From: Pseudomonas fluorescens | GTDB taxonomy: Bacteria > Pseudomonadota > Gammaproteobacteria > Pseudomonadales > Pseudomonadaceae | DNA length: 64,000 nt | Direction: 5' to 3' | Assembly: GCF_002022275.1 (NCBI RefSeq) | Contig: NZ_MSDF01000021.1 | Location: 132,668-196,667, forward strand | Part shown: positions 14,944 to 23,659 of the stretch, piece after piece | Numbering within the stretch: position 1 is the stretch's first letter | Layout: each line of letters starts with the position of its first letter | Notes under the pieces: model-generated | What the model was told of the DNA's origin: nothing | The model's database searches: none | Seen by the model: only the letters and a program-made list of their open reading frames with translations | Translations under genes and position numbers: made by a program

Positions 14944-15753
14944 TTATTGAAGCACGAAATAATCGTAGCGCATCGACACAGTCACGATCAGCGGCTCGGC
15001 CGCCTCGATCACCTGCGCGCGGCGCTCGGCACTGGCACGCCAGCCGTGGGGTGTCATCGCCAGCAGGTTGGCGCGGTCCTTGGGCTCGGCCAGGCTCAGT
15101 GTGAATTCCAGAACTTCGCTGTGGGCCAGGCTCATGCCGTCCGGCACCAGGGCCAGATGCTTGTCGTCGGTGTACTCGCGCACTTCGTCGTACAGACGCT
15201 CGCGCAGTTCCATCAGGTGGCCGCTGGTTGGTCCTACCTTCATCAAACCGCCGCCCGGGCTGAGCAGGCGCTTGGCCTCTTCCCAGTCCAACGGGCTGAA
15301 CACGCTGGCGAGGAACTGGCAGCTGGCATCGGCCAACGGCACGCGGGCCATGCTGGCGATCAACCAGGTCAGCGCCGGGTTGCGCTTGCACGCTCGCTTG
15401 ACCGCTTCCTTGGAAATATCCAGCGCGTAGCCGTCAGCGTGGGGCAGGGCGTCGGCGATTTGCGCGGTGTAGTAACCCTCGCCACAACCGATATCCACCC
15501 AGCGCGCCGGGGCACGTTCAGCGGCCAGTTCAGCCAGGCGCCTGGCGACCGGGGCGTAATGCCCGGCGTTGAGAAAGTCGCGACGCGCCTCGACCATGGC
15601 CAGGTTATCGCCCGGATCGCGGCTGTTTTTGTGCTGCACCGGCAACAGGTTCAGGTAGCCCTGGCGCGCGCGGTCGAAACGGTGCCCGGCGGGGCAGGCC
15701 ACGCCATTGTCCACCGCGTTGAGCGGTGCGCTGCAAAGGGGGCAAGCAAGCAT
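14944..15753 (-). CDS. rlmA: RlmA, 23S rRNA (guanine-N1)-methyltransferase
   Basis: 269-residue enzyme that methylates N1 of G745 in 23S rRNA helix 35. The N-terminal zinc finger is visible as Cys4, Cys7, Cys20 and His24 (CPLC ... CPAGH). The SAM motif is WVDIGCGEGYYTAQIA, followed by YALDISKEAV; a mid-domain SVFSPLDWEEAKRLLSPGG segment follows. The ATG overlaps the dapE stop codon by one base, so it is the second gene of a dapE-rlmA operon. Length and zinc finger fit RlmA(I) of gram-negatives. Confidence 0.93.
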   Translation of the reverse strand: MLACPLCSAPLNAVDNGVACPAGHRFDRARQGYLNLLPVQHKNSRDPGDNLAMVEARRDFLNAGHYAPVARRLAELAAERAPARWVDIGCGEGYYTAQIADALPHADGYALDISKEAVKRACKRNPALTWLIASMARVPLADASCQFLASVFSPLDWEEAKRLLSPGGGLMKVGPTSGHLMELRERLYDEVREYTDDKHLALVPDGMSLAHSEVLEFTLSLAEPKDRANLLAMTPHGWRASAERRAQVIEAAEPLIVTVSMRYDYFVLQ

Positions 15754-16904
15754 CAGGCGAGCAACTTGATCAGGGTCTGGTAGTAGATTTCGGTCAGTAC
15801 GTCGAGGTCGCTGGCCAGAATGCGCTCGTTGACCTGATGGATCGTCGCGTTGACCGGGCCGAGTTCGACCACCTGCGTGCCGAGGGTGGCGATGAAACGC
15901 CCGTCGGAGGTGCCGCCACTGGTGGACGCCTTGGTCTCACGGCCGGTAATCGCCTTGATGCTGGCCGAAACCGCATCCAGCAGAGCGCCCGGTTCGGTGA
16001 GGAACGGCAAGCCCGACAGCGCCCACTCTACGTGCCAGTCCAGGCCGTGCTTGTCGAGGATTTGCGCGACGCGCTGTTGCAAGCCTTCAACGGTGGATTC
16101 GGTGGAGAAACGGAAGTTGAACACCGCCGTCAGGTCACCTGGAATCACGTTGGTGGCGCCGGTACCGGAGTTGAGGTTGGAGATTTGAAAGCTGGTCGGC
16201 GGGAAGAAGGTGTTGCCATCATCCCAATGCTCGGCAGCCAGTTCCGCCAGGGCAGGGGCGGCCAGGTGGATCGGGTTCTTTGCCAGGTGCGGGTAGGCCA
16301 CGTGGCCCTGTACACCGCGCACGGTCAGGGTGGCACCAAGGGAGCCGCGACGGCCATTTTTGACCACGTCGCCCACCAACGTGGTGCTCGACGGCTCGCC
16401 GACGATGCACCAGTCCAGACGTTCTTTACGCGCTGCCAGACGCTCGATCACGGCTTTGGTGCCGTGGTGCGCCGGGCCTTCTTCATCGCTGGTGATCAGA
16501 AAGGCGACCGAGCCCTTGTGGTCCGGGTAATCGGCGACAAAACGCTCGGAGGCCACCAGCATCGCGGCGAGGCTGCCTTTCATGTCTGCCGCGCCACGGC
16601 CGCAGAGCATGCCGTTTTCATCGATCAGCGCGTCGAACGGGTCGTTCTGCCAGGCCGTCACCGGGCCGGTCGGCACCACGTCGGTGTGACCGGCGAAGCA
16701 CAGCACCGGGCCTTCGTGCTTGCCGTGGGTCGCCCAGAAATTGTCGACGTCTTCGATACGCATGGGCTCAAGCGCAAAACCGGCGTCGCCCAGGCGCTGC
16801 ATCATCAGCTTCTGGCAGTCGGCGTCGATCGGGGTGACCGAGGGGCGACGGATCAGGTCGATAGCGAGTTGAAGGGTCGGCGAAAGGTCGGCGTGGGCCG
16901 TCAT
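15753..16904 (-). CDS. dapE: DapE, succinyl-diaminopimelate desuccinylase
   Basis: 383-residue dinuclear-zinc peptidase-family enzyme that removes succinate from N-succinyl-LL-diaminopimelate in lysine and peptidoglycan precursor synthesis. Metal-site motifs are CFAGHTDVVPTG (His73, Asp75), CGRGAADMKGS (Asp108) and ITSDEEGPA with the catalytic Glu; the dimerisation domain lies in the middle. The ATG at 16902-16904 has a GGAG eight bases ahead; upstream sequence in frame is REP-containing and not coding. It lies downstream of ndvB on the same strand but is separated by a terminator and a REP doublet, so it probably has its own promoter. Confidence 0.95.
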   Translation of the reverse strand: MTAHADLSPTLQLAIDLIRRPSVTPIDADCQKLMMQRLGDAGFALEPMRIEDVDNFWATHGKHEGPVLCFAGHTDVVPTGPVTAWQNDPFDALIDENGMLCGRGAADMKGSLAAMLVASERFVADYPDHKGSVAFLITSDEEGPAHHGTKAVIERLAARKERLDWCIVGEPSSTTLVGDVVKNGRRGSLGATLTVRGVQGHVAYPHLAKNPIHLAAPALAELAAEHWDDGNTFFPPTSFQISNLNSGTGATNVIPGDLTAVFNFRFSTESTVEGLQQRVAQILDKHGLDWHVEWALSGLPFLTEPGALLDAVSASIKAITGRETKASTSGGTSDGRFIATLGTQVVELGPVNATIHQVNERILASDLDVLTEIYYQTLIKLLA

Positions 16905-16963
16905 GGGGTGAACTCCGGAAAGCGTGTGATGGGCGCAGGACGAAATTGGAATACGGAGCCTAT

Positions 16964-17048
16964 GTGGGAGCTGGCTTGCCTGCGATGCAGACGCCGCGGT
17001 CCGGCAGGTACACCGCGGCGATGCTATCGCAGGCAAGCCAGCTCCCAC
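16964..17048. repeat. REP doublet (85 bp)
   Basis: Forward REP from 16964 and reverse REP to 17048 flank a GC-rich symmetrical centre. It lies between the ndvB terminator and the dapE start codon, so it sits in the presumed dapE leader or promoter region, an uncommon place for a REP (most here lie between convergent genes). Confidence 0.9.
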
Positions 17049-17115
17049 ACAGACCTGCTCCACATGAAGCATGGGCGCAGGCCAAGTCTTGCAAAACGGC
17101 CGTTATCTTATAGCA

Positions 17116-17140
17116 AAACGGCGGCCAGAGGCCGCCGTTT
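17116..17140 (-). terminator. intrinsic terminator after ndvB
   Basis: A perfect 10-base-pair stem, aaacggcggc (17116-17125) with gccgccgttt (17131-17140), closes a 5-base loop. Read on the minus strand it ends in GTTTTGC, 18 bases after the ndvB stop codon. Confidence 0.75.
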
Positions 17141-17158
17141 AGTGCATTGCGCAAGTTT

Positions 17159-19750
17159 TTACACGACCGGCGCAGGCTCCGGAGCCGGCGCCGGTTTGGG
17201 CAGCGACGACAGGAACGCCATGATCAGCGCCGCCACGTACGGCAGCGACTGGACAAGCAGCATCACTACCCAGAAACGCATGTCATTGCTCGGCAGGCCC
17301 TGCACCAGGTAAATCCCCAGCGCCGCGCCCCACAACAGCAGCATGATGAACATTTCTTCGCGGGCTTCGGAAATCGCGACCCAGAAGCCGTGGTTATCCG
17401 CGTTTTTCGGTGTACGAAAGAACGGAATACTGGTGGTGAAGAAGCCGTACAGCACCGCCTTGGCGATGGTGTGCGACAACGCCAAACCGGCCAGGGCCGC
17501 GCAGAACGCGTCTTTCAGGTTCACGCCCACTGCACGGCGGTACAGGAAGATGATCTTGCCCACCTTGAACACGAACAACGCCAACGGCGGGATCGCGAAA
17601 ATCAGCAGTGGCGGGTCAACCCGCGTCGGTACGATGATCATCGCCGCCGACCACAACAGCGCGCCGACAGTGAAGAAGATGTTCATGCCATCGGCCACCC
17701 ACGGCAACCAGCCCGCGAGGAAGTGGTAGCGCTGGCCACGGGTCAGCTCGGTGTCCTTGCCGCGCAACAGGCTTGCGGTGTGACGCTTGATGATCTGAAT
17801 CGCGCCATAGGCCCAGCGGAAACGCTGTTTCTTGAAGTCGATAAAGGTATCCGGCATCAAGCCCTTACCGTAGCTGTCGTGGTAATACGCCGCCGACAGG
17901 CCTTTCTCGAACACGCGCAGGCCCAGTTCGGCGTCTTCGCAAATGCACCAGTCGGCCCAACCCAGTTCTTCGAGCACCGAGCGACGGGTCATGGTCATGG
18001 TGCCGTGCTGGATGATCGCGTCACGGTCGTTACGGGTGACCATGCCGATATGGAAGAAGCCCTTGTATTCCGCGTAGCAGAGCTTTTTGAAGGTGCTTTC
18101 GTTCTGGTCGCGGTAGTCCTGTGGCGACTGCACCACAGCGATTTTCGGGTCGGCGAAGTGCGGCACCATGTGCTTGAGCCAGTTTGGCGACACGCAGTAA
18201 TCCGAGTCGATCACCGCGATCACTTCGGCGTCCTTGGCGGTGTGCGGCAGCAAGTAGTTCAGCGCGCCGCCCTTGAAACCGGCCAGGGGCGAGACGTGGA
18301 AGAACTTGAAGCGCGGGCCGAGGGTTTCGCAGTAGTCGCGCACCGGTTCCCATACCGCCGGGTCTTTGGTGTTGTTGTCGATGATCAGGACTTCAAAGTC
18401 CGGGTAATCAAGAGCGGCCAGGGCGTCGAGGGTCTGTTTGACCATCTCCGGTGGTTCGTTGTAGCACGGCACATGGATCGACACTTTCGGGCGGTAGTCC
18501 GAATCCCCCTCGACCGGCAGGAATTCGCGCCGACGCTTGTGGGTCCACACCGCCTCGGCCAGTTCGTGGGCCTCGGTCAGCAATACGATAAACACGCCGA
18601 GTGCGCCGAGTGCGAGCAAGATGCCGACGGTCACGCTGAACCAGGTGCTGTATTGCTGGCTGTAGTCGTAGCCGATCCACACCAGCACCGAACCGCAGAG
18701 GAACGCGATAAAGGTCAGGAAGGTGCGGCCACGCTGGCGCAGGGCCGAGCCGTCGATCATCAGCAGCGTCAGCGACAGCAGCGCCAGCACCACCGAGCCG
18801 ATGGCCAGCACGCGCCATTGCGGGATCGCGACCACCGGGCCTTCAAAGTTGAATTTCTGCTGACGCGCGGCGTTGTACACGCCCCAATAGGCGCCCGCCG
18901 AGCCTTCGTCGCTGACTTTCCACGGCTGATCGAAGGCCTCGATCACGAAGTAGTTGTAGCCCTGGCGGTTCAGCTTGTTCACCAGCGTACGCAGGTAAAT
19001 GGCTTGGTCGGCCGGTGAGGTTTCGTTGCCACCGCGCATGCGTCCGTTACTCGGCCAGCCGACTTCCGACAGCAGCAGCGGTTTTTTCGGGAACAGCTTC
19101 TTCAGGTCCCGGGCGCGGTCGAGTACGTACTGGCCGGCCTTGTCCATCGGAATAAATTCCCAGAACGGCAGGATGTGCGCGGCGATCAGGTCGACGTGCT
19201 TGGCCAGCTGCGGGTTCTTTTCCCAGATGTGCCACTGCTCGGACGTGGTCACCGGCACTTTCACGGCGGCGCGCACACGGTCCAGCAGCACAATCAGCGC
19301 TTCAGGGGTGATTTCTTCACGGAACAACGCCTCGTTGCCCACCACTACCCGCACCACACTGCGCGAGCTGTTGGCGATTTCGATGGCGCGCTGGATTTCC
19401 CGCTCGTTGCGTTCCAGGTCCGGGCTGATCCAGATACCGAGGGTCACGCGCAGGCCGAACTCTTCCGCCAGCTTGGGAATGTCGCCCAGGGTGCCGTCGA
19501 CCGAGTAAGTACGGATGTTGTCCGTCAGCTTGCTCATGATCGCCAGGTCCTGACGCATCTGGTCGTCGGTGGGGTACTGGTCTTTCTGCGGAAACTGGCC
19601 TTGCTGGAACGGCGAGTAGGAGAACCCGGAGATCTGTTCAGGCCAGTTGGGGGTGGTGACCGGGCGGTTGATCAGCGCCCAGAAGCCGGTGAACAGCGCG
19701 GCGATTGCCAGCACGATCACCAGGTTGAGTCCAAATTTACGCGATGCCAT
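17159..19750 (-). CDS. ndvB: NdvB-like beta-glucan glucosyltransferase (GH17 plus GT2)
   Basis: 863-residue inner-membrane protein. After one N-terminal membrane helix comes a periplasmic GH17-type domain with the acid/base segment VVVGNEAL (Glu140) and the nucleophile segment LLLSEVGWPSNG. Membrane helices follow, then a cytoplasmic GT2 domain with VSIHVPCYNEP, the DSD metal motif in IDSDYCVSP, the ED of CEDAELGL and QRFRWAYG (QxxRW), then more helices. This architecture fits NdvB of P. aeruginosa, which makes cyclic periplasmic beta-glucans tied to biofilm antibiotic tolerance. The neighbours rlmA and dapE match that locus (from memory). The ATG at 19748-19750 is chosen because upstream in-frame sequence is divergent-promoter DNA. 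Confidence 0.87.
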   Translation of the reverse strand: MASRKFGLNLVIVLAIAALFTGFWALINRPVTTPNWPEQISGFSYSPFQQGQFPQKDQYPTDDQMRQDLAIMSKLTDNIRTYSVDGTLGDIPKLAEEFGLRVTLGIWISPDLERNEREIQRAIEIANSSRSVVRVVVGNEALFREEITPEALIVLLDRVRAAVKVPVTTSEQWHIWEKNPQLAKHVDLIAAHILPFWEFIPMDKAGQYVLDRARDLKKLFPKKPLLLSEVGWPSNGRMRGGNETSPADQAIYLRTLVNKLNRQGYNYFVIEAFDQPWKVSDEGSAGAYWGVYNAARQQKFNFEGPVVAIPQWRVLAIGSVVLALLSLTLLMIDGSALRQRGRTFLTFIAFLCGSVLVWIGYDYSQQYSTWFSVTVGILLALGALGVFIVLLTEAHELAEAVWTHKRRREFLPVEGDSDYRPKVSIHVPCYNEPPEMVKQTLDALAALDYPDFEVLIIDNNTKDPAVWEPVRDYCETLGPRFKFFHVSPLAGFKGGALNYLLPHTAKDAEVIAVIDSDYCVSPNWLKHMVPHFADPKIAVVQSPQDYRDQNESTFKKLCYAEYKGFFHIGMVTRNDRDAIIQHGTMTMTRRSVLEELGWADWCICEDAELGLRVFEKGLSAAYYHDSYGKGLMPDTFIDFKKQRFRWAYGAIQIIKRHTASLLRGKDTELTRGQRYHFLAGWLPWVADGMNIFFTVGALLWSAAMIIVPTRVDPPLLIFAIPPLALFVFKVGKIIFLYRRAVGVNLKDAFCAALAGLALSHTIAKAVLYGFFTTSIPFFRTPKNADNHGFWVAISEAREEMFIMLLLWGAALGIYLVQGLPSNDMRFWVVMLLVQSLPYVAALIMAFLSSLPKPAPAPEPAPVV

Positions 19751-19967
19751 GGCTATTTCGGGTTCCAAAGGGTGTGGAACGAAAAGAGGTGTCGGCCTGC
19801 GCCGAACGGCGCGCATCCTACACCGGCCTTTCCCTGAGCGTACAGCGGACAAAGAAAAGCCGGACGTTAGTCCGCGAATGTTCACCTAAGTTCTTTACTT
19901 GTAGCTTGAAGCTTCGAACTTGTCGCTGCGTAGTCCATAATGCGCGCCGGTTTTTGGGGTAATGGTC

Positions 19968-20777
19968 ATGAGCACAGAAGATCCACGGTTTGCAGGCGTC
20001 GCCCGCTTGTATGGCATTGAAGGCCTGGAACGCTTGAAAGCGGCCCATGTGGCGATCGTCGGCGTCGGCGGCGTGGGCTCGTGGGCGGCGGAAGCCATGG
20101 CCCGCTGCGGCGTGGGCGAGATTTCGCTGTTTGACCTGGATGATATTTGCGTCAGCAACAGCAACCGCCAGTTGCATGCGCTGGACAGCACGGTTGGCAA
20201 GCCCAAGGTCGAAGTGATGGCCGAGCGCCTGCGCGGCATCAACCCGGATTGCACGGTGCACGCGGTGGCAGACTTCGTGACCCGCGACACCATGGCCGAA
20301 TACATCACGCCGAATATTGACTGCGTGATCGACTGCATCGATGCGGTCAACGCCAAGGCGGCGCTGATTGCCTGGTGCAAGCGCCGCAAGATCCAGATCA
20401 TCACCACCGGCGGGGCCGGCGGGCAGATTGACCCGACTCTGATCCAGGTGTGCGACCTGAACCGCACCTTCAACGACCCGCTGGCTTCGAAAGTGCGCTC
20501 CACCTTGCGCCGCGACTATGGTTTTTCCCGCACGGTGACCCGTCACTACAGCGTGCCGTGTGTGTTTTCTACCGAGCAACTGCGCTATCCGAAGCCGGAT
20601 GGCAGCATCTGTTTGCAGAAGAGTTTTGTCGGCGATGGCGTGAAGCTGGACTGCGCCGGTGGATTTGGCGCGGTGATGATGGTGACCGCGACCTTCGGCA
20701 TGGTTGCGGCGACCAAGGCGGTGGACAAGATTGTTGCCGGGGTGCGCAGGCCTTCGGAGCGGGTCAAGCCTGCCTGA
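19968..20777 (+). CDS. tcdA: TcdA (CsdL), tRNA ct6A37 cyclase
   Basis: 269-residue E1-like ATP-dependent enzyme that cyclises threonylcarbamoyladenosine-37 of tRNA to ct6A. The nucleotide-binding motif GVGGVGSWAAEAMARCGVG lies at about residues 32-50, followed by the acidic DLDDICVSNSNRQ segment and IDCIDAVNAKAAL. The ATG at 19968 is preferred over 19962 because the GGGG at 19955-19959 is correctly spaced for it, giving the length of E. coli TcdA. It lies head-to-head with ndvB and tail-to-tail with csdE-csdA, the sulfur-donor pair that supports it in E. coli. With TsaB at the left edge, the window carries two t6A/ct6A steps. Confidence 0.93.
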   Translation: MSTEDPRFAGVARLYGIEGLERLKAAHVAIVGVGGVGSWAAEAMARCGVGEISLFDLDDICVSNSNRQLHALDSTVGKPKVEVMAERLRGINPDCTVHAVADFVTRDTMAEYITPNIDCVIDCIDAVNAKAALIAWCKRRKIQIITTGGAGGQIDPTLIQVCDLNRTFNDPLASKVRSTLRRDYGFSRTVTRHYSVPCVFSTEQLRYPKPDGSICLQKSFVGDGVKLDCAGGFGAVMMVTATFGMVAATKAVDKIVAGVRRPSERVKPA

Positions 20778-20792
20778 ATCTCAGTTCAAAAT

Positions 20793-20909
20793 GTGACGGC
20801 TGGCTTGTGTGGGAGCTGGCTTGCCTGCGATGCAGGCACTTCGGTCTGTCAGTAAGACTGCGGTGATGCTATCGCAGGCAAGCCAGCTCCCACACAAGCC
20901 AGCTCCCAC
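20793..20909. repeat. nested REP doublet (117 bp)
   Basis: The inner 85-base doublet (20809-20893) has forward then reverse REP copies. It is flanked by extra outer 16-base partial copies: 20793-20808 (13 of 16 bases match) and 20894-20909 (acaagccagctcccac). Only this copy and the one at 50543 have the outer repeats. It separates the convergent tcdA and csdE genes and ends two bases from the csdE stop codon. Confidence 0.85.
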
Positions 20910-20911
20910 AT

Positions 20912-21325
20912 TTACTTTTGCGTACGGGTCAGGTCTTGCATGCGCTGCAGTACAGCATTAAGCCCATTGCTGCGCGACGGCGACAGTTGGCGCGAAAGCC
21001 CCAGTTGAGCAAACCAGTCCGGCAGGTCAACCGCTTGCAACTCACTTGCCGACAACCCATTGACCCGCGCCAGCAGCAACGCCACCAGCCCGCGAATCAT
21101 TCGCGCATCGCTGCTCGCGGCAAACTGCCAATGGCCGCCCTGTAAACGGCCGACCAACCACACCAGGCTCTCACAGCCCTGCACGAGGTTAGCCTCGACC
21201 TTCTCGTCATCCGCCAACGCTGGCAGCCGCTCGCCCCATTGCATCAGCATGCGGGCGCGCTGCTCCCAACTGCCCACGGCCTGGAAGGCCTCAAGCGCAG
21301 CCACTGCCTCCACGGGCACACTCAT
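20912..21325 (-). CDS. csdE: CsdE (SufE family) sulfur acceptor
   Basis: 137-residue SufE/CsdE protein that takes persulfide sulfur from the cysteine desulfurase CsdA. The acceptor Cys51 lies in VQGCESLVWLV, the canonical place, and the C-terminal half has the family's RMIRGLVALLLARVNG segment. The ATG overlaps the csdA stop codon (ATGA), so the two are translationally coupled. Together with the facing tcdA gene this is the csdA-csdE-csdL grouping of E. coli. SufE itself is the alternative name; linkage to tcdA favours CsdE. Confidence 0.9.
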   Translation of the reverse strand: MSVPVEAVAALEAFQAVGSWEQRARMLMQWGERLPALADDEKVEANLVQGCESLVWLVGRLQGGHWQFAASSDARMIRGLVALLLARVNGLSASELQAVDLPDWFAQLGLSRQLSPSRSNGLNAVLQRMQDLTRTQK

Positions 21326-22533
21326 CGCAACATATCCAGCGCCTGGTCCAGCGCTTCAAAAAAACGCTCCAGGTCATCCGAATCGTTATACAGCGCCAGC
21401 GACACACGAATCGCCCCCGACAATTGCATCGCCTTGAGCAGCGGCATCGCACAGTGGTGCCCGGCACGCACGGCAATCCCTTGTTCGGTCAGCAAGTGCG
21501 CCAGGTCAGCGTTATGCACGCCTTCAACCACAAAACTGACCAACGCTACGTGCGGCGAGCCCAGCACTTGCACGCCATTGCGCGCTTTCAGCCCGCGTAG
21601 CAGGTAGTCATGCAACGCCGCTTCATGGGCGACCACCGCCTGCTGATCCAGCGAGCTCAGGTAATCCAGGCTGGCACCCAGGCCGATCACACTCGCAATT
21701 GGCGGCGTGCCCGCTTCGAAACCCAATGGGGCAGGGCGAAAGCTCGCGCTGTGGTAGTCGGCCTGTTGCACCATTTCGCCACCAAACTGCCAGTGGCGCA
21801 GGTGATGCAGGGCTTCGTTGCGGCCATACAGCACGCCGACGCCGTCCGGGCCGTAGAGTTTGTGGCTGGAAAATACATAAAAATCGCAGCCCAACGCCTG
21901 CACGTCGTGGCGGCCATGGACGATGCCTTGGGCGCCATCGACCACCGTCAAGGCGCCGTGGGCCTTGGCCATTGTGATCAGCGCCTCCAGCGGTTGCCAG
22001 GCGCCGAGCACGTTGGACAACTGGCTCACCGCCAGCAGGCGCGTGCGCGGGCCGATCAGCTCGGCGGCGGCTTGCAAATCAATCACGCCGTCATCGCCAA
22101 GGGGCAGTATCACCAGCGTCAGCGCGCGGCGTTTGGCCAGTTGCTGCCACGGCAGCAGGTTGGCGTGGTGTTCCAGGGCGCTGATGACAATCTCATCGCC
22201 CGCATTGAATAAGTGTTCCAGGCCGTAAGCCAGGAGGTTCAGCGCAGACGTCGCGCCGTGGGTAAAGACGATTTGCCCGCTGTCACCTGCGTTCAACCAC
22301 TGCGCGACCTTGCTGCGACTGTCTTCAAACGCCTGGGTCGCATGAGCCCCCGGCAAATGCTGGGCACGGTGCACATTGGCTGCGCCATTGGCGTAGTAAT
22401 GGCTGATGGCATCCAACAGGGCCTGAGGTTTTTGTGTGGTGGCGGCGCTGTCCAGATAGGTCTGGTCTTGGCGTTGCAGGGTGGCGATGGCCGGAAAGTC
22501 GGCGCGCCAGGGGGAGGGCACAAGCATGGTCAT
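21322..22533 (-). CDS. csdA: CsdA, cysteine desulfurase (class V aminotransferase fold)
   Basis: 403-residue pyridoxal-phosphate enzyme that removes sulfur from cysteine as a protein persulfide. The PLP lysine is in VFSSHKLYGPDGVGVLYG, the N-terminal motif YLDSAATTQKP is typical of the SufS/CsdA group, and the catalytic cysteine is in the C-terminal loop AVRAGHHCAMPLL. ATG codons at 22533 and 22527 are both possible starts; no strong ribosome-binding site decides. A hairpin lies just upstream (22547-22572). Group II desulfurase length. It is followed by csdE with a 4-base overlap. Confidence 0.9.
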   Translation of the reverse strand: MTMLVPSPWRADFPAIATLQRQDQTYLDSAATTQKPQALLDAISHYYANGAANVHRAQHLPGAHATQAFEDSRSKVAQWLNAGDSGQIVFTHGATSALNLLAYGLEHLFNAGDEIVISALEHHANLLPWQQLAKRRALTLVILPLGDDGVIDLQAAAELIGPRTRLLAVSQLSNVLGAWQPLEALITMAKAHGALTVVDGAQGIVHGRHDVQALGCDFYVFSSHKLYGPDGVGVLYGRNEALHHLRHWQFGGEMVQQADYHSASFRPAPLGFEAGTPPIASVIGLGASLDYLSSLDQQAVVAHEAALHDYLLRGLKARNGVQVLGSPHVALVSFVVEGVHNADLAHLLTEQGIAVRAGHHCAMPLLKAMQLSGAIRVSLALYNDSDDLERFFEALDQALDMLR

Positions 22534-22546
22534 CAAGACTCGTATA

Positions 22547-22572
22547 AGCGAGCCCCGGAGTGGGGGCCCGCT
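22547..22572 (-). terminator. dapD terminator or csdA leader hairpin
   Basis: agcgagcccc (22547-22556) pairs with ggggcccgct (22563-22572), a 10-base-pair stem with one G-U pair. It lies 19 bases after the dapD stop codon and 13 bases before the csdA start on the same strand. The following bases (TTATACGAG) are T-poor, so termination would be partial; it may set the dapD/csdA expression ratio. Confidence 0.45.
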
Positions 22573-22591
22573 AGTGGCATCGAGTGGCTGC

Positions 22592-23626
22592 TTAGTTGTG
22601 AGCGTGCAGCGCTTCGTTCAGTTCGATGGCCGATTTGTGGGTTTTGCACTCCACGGCACCGGTCTCGGAATTGCGGCGGAACAGCAGGTCCGGCTGGCCA
22701 GCCAGCTCACGTGCCTTGACCACTTTGACCAGTTGGTTCTTCTCGTCCAGCAGTGCAACCTTGGTCCCGGCCGTTACGTACAGGCCCGATTCCACGGTGT
22801 TGCGGTCGCCCAACGGGATACCGATACCGGCGTTGGCGCCGATCAGGCAGCCTTCGCCCACCTTGATCACGATGTTGCCGCCGCCCGACAGCGTGCCCAT
22901 GGTGGAGCAACCGCCGCCCAGGTCCGAGCCCTTGCCGACGAACACGCCAGCCGACACACGGCCTTCGATCATGCCCGGGCCTTCGGTGCCGCCGTTGAAG
23001 TTGATGAAACCTTCGTGCATCACGGTGGTGCCTTCGCCCACGTAGGCGCCCAGGCGGATGCGTGCGGCGTCAGCGATACGTACACCGGTCGGAACCACGT
23101 AGTCGGTCATTTTCGGGAACTTGTCCACCGAGAAGACTTCCAGCAGCTCGCCGCGCAGGCGGGCTTCCAGTTGGCGCTCGGCCAGTTCATTGATGTCGAT
23201 GGCGCCCTGGCTGGTCCAGGCCACGTTCGGCAACTGCGGGAATACGCCAGCCAGGCTCAGGCCGTGCGGCTTGACCAGGCGGTGGGACAGCAGGTGCAGC
23301 TTGAGGTAGGCCTCAGGCGTGGAGGTCAGCGCGGCGTCTTCGGCCAGCAGGGTGGCGACCAGCGGGGTGTGGCTTTCAGCCAGGCGGCTCAGCAGCGCGG
23401 CTTGAGCGGTGTCGACGCCTTTGAGCGCGTCCGCCAGTTGCAGGGCCTGGGAGACGGTAAACGTGATGGCCTGGTTGCCTTCGGTGTAACCCAGGATCGG
23501 CGCGATGGCTGCAACGATTTCGGCCGACGGGTTGAGCAACGGTTGTGCGTAAAACACTTCCAGCCAAGCACCTTGGCGGTTCTGAGTGCCGACGCCGAAG
23601 CCCAGGCTGAACAGGGAATTGGACAT
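22592..23626 (-). CDS. dapD: DapD, tetrahydrodipicolinate N-succinyltransferase
   Basis: 344-residue left-handed beta-helix acyltransferase that succinylates tetrahydrodipicolinate, the committed step of the succinylase diaminopimelate pathway. The hexapeptide-repeat region carries VPTGVRIADAARIRLGAYVGEGTTVMHEGFINFN and SDLGGGCSTMGTLSGGGNIVIKVGEGCLIGANAGIG. The long N-terminal domain is that of the Pseudomonas/actinobacterial-type DapD, longer than the roughly 275-residue E. coli enzyme. It works with dapC (25916) and dapE (15753) in this window. Confidence 0.95.
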   Translation of the reverse strand: MSNSLFSLGFGVGTQNRQGAWLEVFYAQPLLNPSAEIVAAIAPILGYTEGNQAITFTVSQALQLADALKGVDTAQAALLSRLAESHTPLVATLLAEDAALTSTPEAYLKLHLLSHRLVKPHGLSLAGVFPQLPNVAWTSQGAIDINELAERQLEARLRGELLEVFSVDKFPKMTDYVVPTGVRIADAARIRLGAYVGEGTTVMHEGFINFNGGTEGPGMIEGRVSAGVFVGKGSDLGGGCSTMGTLSGGGNIVIKVGEGCLIGANAGIGIPLGDRNTVESGLYVTAGTKVALLDEKNQLVKVVKARELAGQPDLLFRRNSETGAVECKTHKSAIELNEALHAHN

Positions 23627-23659
23627 GCTGTTACCTCTACAAAAATGGTAAGGGCTGGC

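Noticed and set aside
17147..19018. 623-codon open frame antisense to ndvB
   Set aside because: Arg/His/Gln-rich shadow of ndvB with no family features.
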